Below are positions 44,051-52,058 of a stretch of DNA of 55,288 bases, piece after piece. The stretch is from Desulfotignum sp. (GTDB lineage: Bacteria > Desulfobacterota > Desulfobacteria > Desulfobacterales > Desulfobacteraceae). The DNA is taken from positions 1 to 55,288 of the forward strand of contig JAABSB010000002.1 of NCBI GenBank assembly GCA_011390615.1, written 5' to 3'. Position 1 is the first letter of the stretch. Each line of letters opens with the position of its first letter. The notes under the pieces are model-generated. The model was given only the letters and a program-made list of their open reading frames with translations, did not search any database and was not told the origin of the DNA. The translations under genes were made by a program, and so were the position numbers.

Positions 44051-44103
44051 CAACGGGTGTTCAGGGGCGGACAACCATCCGTTCTCTGATCACCCGTTGT
44101 TTT
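44051..44103 (+). terminator. Hairpin with T-run after tauE
   Basis: CAACGGGTG (44051-44059) pairs with CACCCGTTG (44091-44099), enclosing a smaller CGGA...TCCG hairpin, and is followed by TTTT. It could partly stop transcription between tauE and the next gene. Confidence 0.5.
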
Positions 44104-44115
44104 ATCTGCTGCATA

Positions 44116-44151
44116 GCCGGGGCTGGCAGATGCTGTGTGTGATGCCCCGGC
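44116..44151 (+). repeat. Second hairpin between tauE and the membrane gene
   Basis: GCCGGGGC (44116-44123) and GCCCCGGC (44144-44151) are perfect 8-base arms with a 20-base loop, 25 bases before the next start codon. It may tune translation or protect the mRNA end. Confidence 0.5.
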
Positions 44152-44175
44152 AAAACCGTTTTTTAAAAGATACAT

Positions 44176-44691
44176 ATGGATTCCATTCAGGGCATACTCA
44201 ATGTGATCGATCCGGTGCTGATCTATCCCTTCCGGATGTTTGACAACCCCATGGCCGGCTGGTGGGCAGGCACCTTCTGCCTGGCGGCCTGGGCCGTGCT
44301 CATCGGAGAGATCACCATGGCCGTTGCCGGCCGGATCAACCGGGCTGCCGTATCCACCAACCTGGATGACACCATGTACTATCATGAACAATCCATGAAA
44401 GCCAAGCAGGCCGGGGATGAAACAGCCTATAAAGGGATCAACAAACTGGCCAACGAGGCCTACGGTAAATCTTTTTTCCTGCTCATGGCCATGGGCATGG
44501 CCGCCCTGTGGCCGGCGTTTTTTGCCGTTGCCTGGCTGGACAAACGGTTCGGGGATATCAGCTTTATCATGCCGGCCTGGACCGGGGGGCTGGAATTGAA
44601 TTTTGTCGCCCCGTTCATCCTGATCTATATTGCGCTGCGGGTTGTTTGGGCCAAGGCCAAAAATAAGATTCTCCCGGCTTTAAAAGGCTGA
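44176..44691 (+). CDS. Three-helix membrane protein linked to tauE
   Basis: This 171-residue protein has a membrane helix near residues 30-52, a polar helical hairpin (DDTMYYHEQSMKAKQAGDET to about residue 95) and two more membrane helices. That order, helix, charged coiled hairpin, two helices, resembles DUF106/EMC3-like members of the YidC superfamily, a tentative comparison by shape. The ribosome site is weak and two hairpins lie upstream. It probably belongs to the tauE unit. Its 3' end overlaps the convergent kinase gene by 12 bp. Confidence 0.65.
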   Translation: MDSIQGILNVIDPVLIYPFRMFDNPMAGWWAGTFCLAAWAVLIGEITMAVAGRINRAAVSTNLDDTMYYHEQSMKAKQAGDETAYKGINKLANEAYGKSFFLLMAMGMAALWPAFFAVAWLDKRFGDISFIMPAWTGGLELNFVAPFILIYIALRVVWAKAKNKILPALKG

Positions 44692-46119
44692 ACACACCGC
44701 CTTGACATGGTAAAAACTGGTAAAATCATTTCGGCCCACAAACCCCATTTCCAGATTTATGTACCAGGCTGACACAAACGTGCTTTTGTCAGCACCCCAC
44801 AGCCATTTCTGCTCCGCATCAAACACTGGTGACATGCAATGGTCCCGGCCCTTGGCCAGGGGCGCGGCAAGGGTGAGCAGTTCATGGATGGTAGGCAGGC
44901 GCCATGCTGCATATCCCCCAAACTGCATGCTGTTCAACTGGTCCACATAAATTTCAGCCTGAAACCAGGTAACAGGAAACCAGGTGCCGGACTGCTGCCA
45001 CACAAGGGCAGTTTGTCTGTCATGTACCAGGCCGTTACTGGACAACAAAAAATCATTGACACCATATCGACGGGGCTGCATGAACCGGTCCAGATCAAAA
45101 AAAGCACGGGCCTGTTTCAAGGGGATTTTTTCAGGAACAGCGCGCACCGGAACAGGCTTTCTGATGTCAGATGCCCAATGCCCTGATCCCGTTTTTTCAT
45201 CTTTTTCATCGCCGGATGCGGCCGGATCTGCTCCTGCCTGCCGTGCTTTTTGGGGCACATCGCCGCTTTTCTGCTCCAACCCCGCATGCATGGAGCAGAT
45301 TTTCTCTTTTTTTTCTTTCCAGGCCCGGGCCAGGTCTTCCAGGTAACGGCACATGGTATCCGCCCCCTGGAACCGTCCGGCCGGATCCGGATCAAGGGCT
45401 TTGGTAAAAAACCGGTCCCAGGACACATCCAGGTCCGGGTTCATCTGCGATACCGGGGAACCGCTCTTTTGGGGCAGCCGCCCGGTGAGCATCTTGTACA
45501 ATATGATACCAGCAGAATACAGATCAGCTGTGATATTCACTTTTTCCGAATCTGCTTCCTGTTCCGGGGCTGCGTAATAAGGGGAGCCCACCCTGGTGCT
45601 TCCATGCCACTTTCGCCACTCTCCCTGGCGCCGGGACAGGCCGAAATCACAAATTTTTATTGTATCCAGATCTGTGATCAACATATTGGCAGGCTTTATA
45701 TCCCGATGGATAATGCCGGAAAAATGGAGGCACACAAGGCCTTTCAATATCTGGGTGGTATAGGGTACCGCTTTTTCAATGGGAACAACCCGGGTGTCAT
45801 CCTCTTCAAAGGATTCACCCATAAGGGTTCCCAGGTTATTGCAAAAATAATCCATGACATAATACAGCCGGTTTCCTGTGCGCCCGAAATCCAGAATATC
45901 CACCACATGGGGATGCCGGATGGCAGCCATGGTGACGGCTTCTTTTGTGAACATGTCTTCCAGTTCTTTTCGTGGTGTAAGATCGGCCAGCAAAGGAGAA
46001 GGTTCCAGCAGCTTTAGGGCGGCAATTTTTCGGGTGACAGGATAGGCTATCTTATATACCCTCCCCATGCCCCCTTTTCCCAGCAGGCCTGTGATGGTGA
46101 ATCTGCCGATTTTTTTCAT
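44680..46119 (-). CDS. Ser/Thr protein kinase with C-terminal DUF1566 domain
   Basis: Residues 1 to about 275 form a Hanks-type kinase: GKGGMGRVYK loop, the lysine in AALKLL, HRDIKPANML catalytic loop, DFGLS and YAAPEQ. A polar linker follows, and the last 130 residues are a DUF1566 (Lcl C-terminal-like) domain with WRLPTIHELLTLA. No transmembrane helix is seen, so it is cytoplasmic, unlike the usual bacterial membrane kinases. DUF1566 domains are otherwise found in exported or phage-related proteins, probably ligand-binding. It lies 15 bases after the phosphoesterase gene and is probably cotranscribed. Confidence 0.87.
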   Translation of the reverse strand: MKKIGRFTITGLLGKGGMGRVYKIAYPVTRKIAALKLLEPSPLLADLTPRKELEDMFTKEAVTMAAIRHPHVVDILDFGRTGNRLYYVMDYFCNNLGTLMGESFEEDDTRVVPIEKAVPYTTQILKGLVCLHFSGIIHRDIKPANMLITDLDTIKICDFGLSRRQGEWRKWHGSTRVGSPYYAAPEQEADSEKVNITADLYSAGIILYKMLTGRLPQKSGSPVSQMNPDLDVSWDRFFTKALDPDPAGRFQGADTMCRYLEDLARAWKEKKEKICSMHAGLEQKSGDVPQKARQAGADPAASGDEKDEKTGSGHWASDIRKPVPVRAVPEKIPLKQARAFFDLDRFMQPRRYGVNDFLLSSNGLVHDRQTALVWQQSGTWFPVTWFQAEIYVDQLNSMQFGGYAAWRLPTIHELLTLAAPLAKGRDHCMSPVFDAEQKWLWGADKSTFVSAWYINLEMGFVGRNDFTSFYHVKAVCSAF

Positions 46120-46134
46120 CTCACTTTCTCTTTG

Positions 46135-46887
46135 TTATCCCTTTTTCACAGTGTCAGCACCAACAGCCAGTTTTTCCGCATACATTTTCGGGATACCGGC
46201 AGCAATAATTTTCCTGCCGGTTTCAGCAAAAGAATAACCCACCGCCCTGACGGCCAATTGGCGGGTTTGCGTGTCATACACCAGAAATTTGGCTTCAGGG
46301 GTGCCGTCCCTGGGCTGGCCCACACTGCCGGCATTGATGATATATTTTTTCTTTTCATCAAGCTGGCAAATTCCGGGGACCAGTTTGTCTCTTGTCAGAC
46401 AGGTGCCGTCCCAGGAAACGATTCCCAGATCATGGGTATGTCCCACAAAGCAGATTTGTTCCTTTAGCCGGTCCAGCTTCTGGATCAGTTTTTTTTCCGG
46501 CACCTGGAAAAGATACAAAAATACATTTGCAGGGGGCACACCATGGACAAACCGCAGGCCGTATTTCACCAGAGAAAAGGGCAGCTGGCCGATTTTTGCA
46601 ACAGCAGGCCCGGACAATTGTGACAAGGTTATTTTCAGGGCTTTCTGGGCCATGGGATTGAACCACTCCAGGCTGGCCCTGTTTTTCACAGCCATTTCAT
46701 GGTTGCCCAGAACAGAGGCAATCTCGTATTTTGTCAGCAGGTCCATGACCGCCTGGGAATCCGGACCATATCCGATATTGTCTCCTAAGCAAATCACTTC
46801 ATCCAGGTGCAGGTTGTGAATTATTCCCAGAACTGTCTGCAGGGCTTCAAGGTTGCCATGAATATCTGATAATACGGCAATTTTCAT
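46135..46887 (-). CDS. Calcineurin-like metallophosphoesterase
   Basis: The 250-residue protein has all motifs of the YfcE/MJ0936-type phosphoesterases: LSDIHGNLEAL, CLGDNIGYGPD, VLGNHE, FVHGVPP and VGHTHDL, followed by INAGSVGQPRDG. It needs two metal ions. GAGGTGA precedes ATG 46887. Its position just before the Ser/Thr kinase makes it a candidate protein phosphatase for the same targets, though cyclic nucleotides or dinucleotides are possible substrates. Confidence 0.85.
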   Translation of the reverse strand: MKIAVLSDIHGNLEALQTVLGIIHNLHLDEVICLGDNIGYGPDSQAVMDLLTKYEIASVLGNHEMAVKNRASLEWFNPMAQKALKITLSQLSGPAVAKIGQLPFSLVKYGLRFVHGVPPANVFLYLFQVPEKKLIQKLDRLKEQICFVGHTHDLGIVSWDGTCLTRDKLVPGICQLDEKKKYIINAGSVGQPRDGTPEAKFLVYDTQTRQLAVRAVGYSFAETGRKIIAAGIPKMYAEKLAVGADTVKKG

Positions 46888-47340
46888 TGTATGGTCACCT
46901 CTTTTATCTGCATCATTTTCTCCATGTGTCAGCCGGCCAGTTATCCAGGCCCTATTTCAGTATACCGCTCATGGGATTGTTTTTAAAGGATGATCTGGCC
47001 CGTAATCTTTACAATATGAAAATGTGGTGCTAACAAAATACATACACTTGTTTGATAGTTTCCGGGACATATTCCACATACAACCGCCAGGCTGAATACA
47101 CCCTGAACCATACATACCAGAGGGAAGCAAATGAACATACAGAAAATAAAAATGTTATGGTCCAGAAAGAAACAAAATACCCAGCCAGTGGAATCGAAGA
47201 CCTTTTCCTAACAATTTTTTAACAAAACATTAAACAACAACTAATATAATTACAGTATATTTTGCGTTTATGAACGCCTTTTGGGTACATTGTGAAGCCG
47301 TCATACAACCTGCAAATTTTTAAAAATAAAGAAGCCTTCA
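46888..47340. other. Intergenic region between phosphoesterase and pstB
   Basis: These 453 bases hold the divergent promoters. The pstB side has a clear Pho-box-like promoter (47209-47250). A 26-codon frame at 47131-47211 (starting MNIQKIKMLW, with AGAGGG upstream) could encode a small basic peptide, but nothing else supports it. The rest is AT-rich with no recognised element. Confidence 0.5.
47209..47250 (+). promoter_or_regulatory. Pho-box-like promoter of pstB
   Basis: TAACA, TAACA and TAAACA start at 47209, 47220 and 47231, exactly 11 bases apart as in PhoB/PhoP binding arrays. They end 9 bases before a perfect TATAAT (47245-47250), replacing a -35 box. This layout is typical of phosphate-starvation activation. 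Confidence 0.6.
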
Positions 47341-48246
47341 ATGAATACAGATAACACAACTGTCCAGGCAAAAGCCCGGCATACGACAGAACAGGCCGGA
47401 CCGGAAAGCGCCCCTTCCCAGAAGCGCAGCCACCGTCTGGTGAATAAGGAAAACCGGAACACTGTTGGAGAAAAAACAGTTGAAAATCCCAAAATGCGGT
47501 GCGAAGAGGTCAGTGTTTTTTATGACAACGGCGCCACCAAAGCCATAAATGCCGTATCCCTGGATATCGGTTCCAATGAGGTCATTTCCATGATCGGTCC
47601 ATCCGGATGTGGCAAATCCACATTCATACGCTGTTTGAACCGTATGAATGACACCATTGACGGTTGCAGGGTGGAAGGGCGCATCTTTCTGGAAGGTAAA
47701 AATATTTATGACAAGGATGTGGATGTGGTGCCGCTTCGGGCACAGATCGGCATGGTTTTCCAGAAACCCAATCCTTTTCCCAAATCCATTTTTGACAATG
47801 TGGCCTATGGCCCCAGAATCCACGGACTTGTCACAAACCGGAGTGAGACAGAAGAGCTGGTGGAAAAATCACTGGTCCGGGCCGGTTTGTGGAATGAAGT
47901 CAAGGACCGGCTGGATCAGCCCGGCACCGGCCTGTCCGGGGGCCAGCAGCAGCGGCTGTGCATCGCCAGAACCATTGCCGTCAACCCGGAAGTGATTCTC
48001 ATGGATGAACCCTGTTCTGCACTGGATCCCATTGCCACTGCCATCATTGAAGACTTGATTGATGAGCTTCGCCGGGATTACTCCATTGCCATTGTCACCC
48101 ATTCCATGCAGCAGGCCTCCCGGGTATCCCAGCGTACCGCCTATTTCCACCTGGGAGATCTCATTGAAATCGGTCCCACTGAACAAATCTTCCTCAATCC
48201 CCTGCACCAGTTGACCCAGGATTACATCACCGGACGGTTCGGCTGA
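47341..48246 (+). CDS. pstB: Phosphate ABC transporter ATP-binding protein
   Basis: The 301-residue ATPase is clearly Pst[20 protein letters not shown] (Walker A), [10 protein letters not shown] (Q-loop), [13 protein letters not shown] (signature) and [12 protein letters not shown] (Walker B). About 50 polar residues precede the usual start ([10 protein letters not shown] at residue 52), with no ribosome site before that methionine. No pstS, pstC, pstA or phoU is adjacent, so the rest of the transporter is elsewhere. The Pho-box-like promoter upstream supports phosphate control. Confidence 0.92.
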   Translation: MNTDNTTVQAKARHTTEQAGPESAPSQKRSHRLVNKENRNTVGEKTVENPKMRCEEVSVFYDNGATKAINAVSLDIGSNEVISMIGPSGCGKSTFIRCLNRMNDTIDGCRVEGRIFLEGKNIYDKDVDVVPLRAQIGMVFQKPNPFPKSIFDNVAYGPRIHGLVTNRSETEELVEKSLVRAGLWNEVKDRLDQPGTGLSGGQQQRLCIARTIAVNPEVILMDEPCSALDPIATAIIEDLIDELRRDYSIAIVTHSMQQASRVSQRTAYFHLGDLIEIGPTEQIFLNPLHQLTQDYITGRFG

Positions 48247-48601
48247 TACCGGACAATCCTGTCAGCAGACACTTTGGAACAGGCATAGTCCAGAATAGTG
48301 CCCAGCCGAAGACCGGCTGATCAATCCGTTACTGAATGGTACAAGGCAAGTTCTGCACAATACTGATTTACGCCAGTACATCCATTATGCCCATCTGAAT
48401 CTTCCTTTTCTTTTTCTGTTCTCTTCCTTGGAGATCACCGCATAAAACCAGAATATGGGTATTGAAAAACTGCAGGCAAAGACTTGTACAAAAAAGGCAA
48501 TGGTGATATGTCAATAAACATCTGCTACCGTTCCATTTTGACCTTTACTTCAGGCTGCAGCCAGGTTCGGGTTGAACAAATGCACAGACCAAGGATCTTT
48601 C
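48247..48601. other. Intergenic region between pstB and hybrid kinase
   Basis: Over these 355 bases I see only a 6-bp hairpin, CAGCCG-AAGAC-CGGCTG (48303-48319), without a T-run. No convincing promoter or small gene was found, although the kinase promoter must lie here. Confidence 0.5.
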
Positions 48602-51127
48602 ATGGCTGATATTCCTACCAGGCAGGCATTGATGCAGCGAATCAGTGCTTTGGAAAAAGAGACTGCCCAGCTCCAGGACACCAAACAGAACCTGCAGCAG
48701 AATCTGCGTGAAATGATTTTTCTCAAATCTCTCGGTGATCAACTCAGCAGCAGGCTTTCCGTTGATAATGTTGCCCGGTCAGCCGTTGATGGTATATTTG
48801 ATGTCATGCCTGCGGATCTTGTCATCTTTTTTTTGCGGGAACATGACCAGCTGCATCTGGTTTCACAAAAATATAAAGATCACCGGTTCCGTAACAGGCA
48901 GGTGGGCACACACAAGGTGGGGCACTGCCTGTGCGGCTTGGCTGTCAAAGAAAAACATCCTGTTTATGCCGTTAACATCCATACAGATGTCCGGTGCACC
49001 TGGAACGAATGCAAAAAAGCCGGTCTGACCGCTTTTGCGGCACTGCCCCTTTGTATCGATGATGCGGTTATCGGCATCCTGGGACTGGCATCAGCCTGTG
49101 AATATGATTTCCAAAATCATGCCATTCTTCTTGAAACAGCGGCAAACCAGATCGCTGTGGGACTTCAGAACGCATTGTATTACAACCGGATACAGGAGCA
49201 TTCCAAAGAGATGGTGCTGGAGATCCAGGAAAAAAACCGGGTGAAACAGGTGTTGGACGACTCCATCAATTTTACCGAAGCGGTTCTGGACAGCATCCCT
49301 GATGTGATCGGTGTACAGGACAAAAACCACCGGATCATACGATACAATACAGCAGGGTATGCGTTTCTTGGACGTACCCCTGAAAATGCCATCGGCAGAA
49401 AATGCTATGAACTGATCGGCCGGGAGTCGCCTTGCCGCACCTGTGCCACAGCAGAAGTCTACAAAACCAAAAAGCCGGCCCAGGTGCAAAAATATGTCAC
49501 AGATATGGATAAATGGCTGGATGTCCGGGCCTATCCCATACTTGATGAAAACAATAAAATTGCACAGGTTATTGAACATTTGCGGGACATCAGTAAGGAA
49601 AAGCAGGCTGAAATACAGCTTCGGGAATCCCATGAAAGGCTGATCGCTGTATTGAACAGTATCGATGCCACCATCTATGTGGCGGACATGGAAACACATG
49701 AAATTATTTTCATGAACAGACACATGATAGATAGTTTTGGCAAAGACAGCATCGGTGACATCTGCTGGAAGGCATTCAGAAATGCATCTGGACCCTGCCC
49801 GCACTGCACCAACGACAAACTGATCGATGAAAACAATAATCCCACCGGTGTCTGTGTATGGCAGGACCACAACCCCGTCACCGGTAAATTCTACGTCAAC
49901 CATGACCGGGCCATAAAATGGACTGACGGCCGCATAGTAAAACTGCAGGTGGCAACCGATATTACGGATCACAAAAAAATGGAAGAACAGCTGCGTCAGG
50001 CCCAGAAGATGGAAGCAGTGGGAACACTTGCCGGCGGGGTTGCCCATGATTTCAACAACATGCTGGGCGTAATTTCCGGTCACGCAGAACTGGCCCTGAA
50101 AAAAGCAGACCCGGAAGACAACCTATACAGGGATCTTATGCAGATCCACAGTGCAGCAAACCGGTCTGCTGGCATTACCCGGCAATTACTGGCATTTGCC
50201 AGAAAGCAGACCATCTCCCCCAAAGTGCTGGATCTCAACGATACTGTAAAAAAAATGCTCAAAATGCTGGGCCGGCTCATCGGGGAAGACATTTGCCTGC
50301 TCTGGGAACCTGCAGAAGATGTGTGCACGGTGAACATGGATCCCTCCCAGATAGACCAGATCCTGGCCAACCTGTGCGTGAATGCCAGGGATGCCATTGC
50401 AGGCGTGGGCAGGATCACCATTGAAACCGGCAACATCCGATTTGACCAGACATATTGTGATACCCATGCCGGATTTGTTCCCGGAGAATTTGTTCTGCTG
50501 GCAGTCAGTGACAATGGCAGCGGCATGGACCAGATAACACAAAAAAACCTGTTTGAACCTTTCTTTACCACCAAAAATCCAGGGAAGGGCACCGGACTCG
50601 GACTGGCAACTGTTTACGGCATTGTCAAGCAGAACAGCGGTTTCATCAATGTCTACAGTGAGCCCGGCATGGGAAGCACCTTCAGAATCTATCTGCCCCG
50701 GCACACAGGTGTACCAGGCAGAATAACGGAGGAACCAGTTTCTCCCATGCCATTGGGCAAAAAAGAAACCATCCTCATCGTGGAAGATGAAGCCACGATT
50801 CTGGAAATGCTCGAATCCATGCTGGAAAATCTTGGATACACCCCGCTTAGCGCTGACACTCCCGGCCGGGCCATCCAGATTGCCAGAACACATACAGACC
50901 AAATTCATCTGCTTATGACCGATGTGGTCATGCCGGAAATGAATGGCAGGCATCTGGCTGAAAAGATGGCAGACATCTGTCCGCAGCTAAAAATCGTTTT
51001 TATGTCCGGGTATACTGCCAACGTTATTGCGCATCAGGGGGTGCTTCATGAAGATGTGCATTTTCTTCAGAAACCCTTTTCCATGGAAGACCTTGCCAAA
51101 AAAATTCGAAAAGTCCTGGACGAATAA
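48602..51127 (+). CDS. GAF-PAS-PAS hybrid histidine kinase with receiver
   Basis: The 841-residue soluble protein has a coiled N-terminus, a GAF domain (about 45-200), two PAS domains (about 220-340 and 345-465), a kinase core (GGVAHDFNNMLGVISGHAEL; NLCVNARDAI; DNGSGMD; GTGLGLATVYGIV) and a receiver (MTDVVMPEMNG, FMSGYTAN, LQKPF). Each PAS domain carries a CxxC pair (C278/C281 in SPCRTC; C399/C402 in GPCPHC), which could sense redox state or hold metal. ATG 48602 follows AAGGA; the frame opens with TTG at 48572. No partner regulator is adjacent. Confidence 0.88.
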   Translation: MADIPTRQALMQRISALEKETAQLQDTKQNLQQNLREMIFLKSLGDQLSSRLSVDNVARSAVDGIFDVMPADLVIFFLREHDQLHLVSQKYKDHRFRNRQVGTHKVGHCLCGLAVKEKHPVYAVNIHTDVRCTWNECKKAGLTAFAALPLCIDDAVIGILGLASACEYDFQNHAILLETAANQIAVGLQNALYYNRIQEHSKEMVLEIQEKNRVKQVLDDSINFTEAVLDSIPDVIGVQDKNHRIIRYNTAGYAFLGRTPENAIGRKCYELIGRESPCRTCATAEVYKTKKPAQVQKYVTDMDKWLDVRAYPILDENNKIAQVIEHLRDISKEKQAEIQLRESHERLIAVLNSIDATIYVADMETHEIIFMNRHMIDSFGKDSIGDICWKAFRNASGPCPHCTNDKLIDENNNPTGVCVWQDHNPVTGKFYVNHDRAIKWTDGRIVKLQVATDITDHKKMEEQLRQAQKMEAVGTLAGGVAHDFNNMLGVISGHAELALKKADPEDNLYRDLMQIHSAANRSAGITRQLLAFARKQTISPKVLDLNDTVKKMLKMLGRLIGEDICLLWEPAEDVCTVNMDPSQIDQILANLCVNARDAIAGVGRITIETGNIRFDQTYCDTHAGFVPGEFVLLAVSDNGSGMDQITQKNLFEPFFTTKNPGKGTGLGLATVYGIVKQNSGFINVYSEPGMGSTFRIYLPRHTGVPGRITEEPVSPMPLGKKETILIVEDEATILEMLESMLENLGYTPLSADTPGRAIQIARTHTDQIHLLMTDVVMPEMNGRHLAEKMADICPQLKIVFMSGYTANVIAHQGVLHEDVHFLQKPFSMEDLAKKIRKVLDE

Positions 51128-51282
51128 GCAGCGGTAACAAATTCACGGAAAATTGTCCAAAAATTCACGATGGAAAAAATTACCTTTAAAAGAAAAGAGA
51201 AATATGGGAAAATATTTGTTTTAACATCGTGGAATACGGCTGCAACAGGCATCTGAGGGCAGCCGGTAAAGAGGATATTCCC

Positions 51283-52047
51283 ATGAGTGAACAACGGATG
51301 CGAAAACTGTTTGAAAAACGGGTTCCCGGATTGTTTTATATTATATTCATCTTTGCCGTGGTTGAATTCGGAATTCTGATGATCTGCGTGGTTTCAGCGG
51401 CAAACCAAACCCTTGTCAGGGTGTATGATACGGACAGCACAATGGTGTATGAAGATATTTACAGTGCTGATGCTTTGACTGAATTCAAGCTGGTCTCCGG
51501 GATAAAGAATTTCAAAGATGAGGGATTTGTGGTCACGCGGGTGCTGGTTGACAATAAATTTCCTACCAGGACCTGGATCGCTTTATCCATATGCATTCCC
51601 CTGGCATTGATCCTGTTTGTCGTGTTTGTGGTCAGGGTATATGAGGATCTGTTTCATCTGAAAAAAAACCAGCCTGAACCAGAAACAAAAGACAGCCGGG
51701 AGTTCGGCTTTGAAGAAACCAGATTTGAAAAACTGTTTTCAACCCTGGGGCGTTTGAACATCTATTCATTGGGGGCCACCGTCATTGTAATGGCATTTCT
51801 TTACTGGATAGTGCCGGACCTGCTGGTATATATCGGCAAAATCAGTTATCAGACCATTTCTGAACTCAAATGGGTCCTTTTGTGCATGGTCCTGCTTGGC
51901 GGTGCTTACTTCATTTTCAAGTCGTTTTTATCCTACCGAACAAAGATAAAAATCATCCAGCAGCAGTCTGAAATCCAGAAAAATCGGGACCGCCTGGCAA
52001 TAGAAGCACGATTCGGAACCAAACTCCTGAAAGACCGGCATGAATGA
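51283..52047 (+). CDS. Membrane protein of unknown function
   Basis: I do not recognise a family for this 254-residue protein. It has four hydrophobic helices: about residues 15-38, 98-122, 163-187 and 205-225. A mostly hydrophilic loop (about 40-95) between the first two may face the periplasm, and the end is a charged helix (KIIQQQSEIQKNRDRLAI). GAGGA precedes ATG 51283; an in-frame GTG at 51229 is unlikely. It stops 11 bases from the convergent radical SAM gene. Confidence 0.7.
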   Translation: MSEQRMRKLFEKRVPGLFYIIFIFAVVEFGILMICVVSAANQTLVRVYDTDSTMVYEDIYSADALTEFKLVSGIKNFKDEGFVVTRVLVDNKFPTRTWIALSICIPLALILFVVFVVRVYEDLFHLKKNQPEPETKDSREFGFEETRFEKLFSTLGRLNIYSLGATVIVMAFLYWIVPDLLVYIGKISYQTISELKWVLLCMVLLGGAYFIFKSFLSYRTKIKIIQQQSEIQKNRDRLAIEARFGTKLLKDRHE

Positions 52048-52058
52048 TGCGTACAGTT

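Noticed and set aside
43145-44074. 309-codon frame antisense to tauE
   Set aside because: Polar, repeat-poor shadow sequence rich in His and Gln; tauE has strong family motifs.
47131-47211. 26-codon frame upstream of pstB
   Set aside because: Only a modest ribosome site supports it, and it ends inside the Pho-box-like array.
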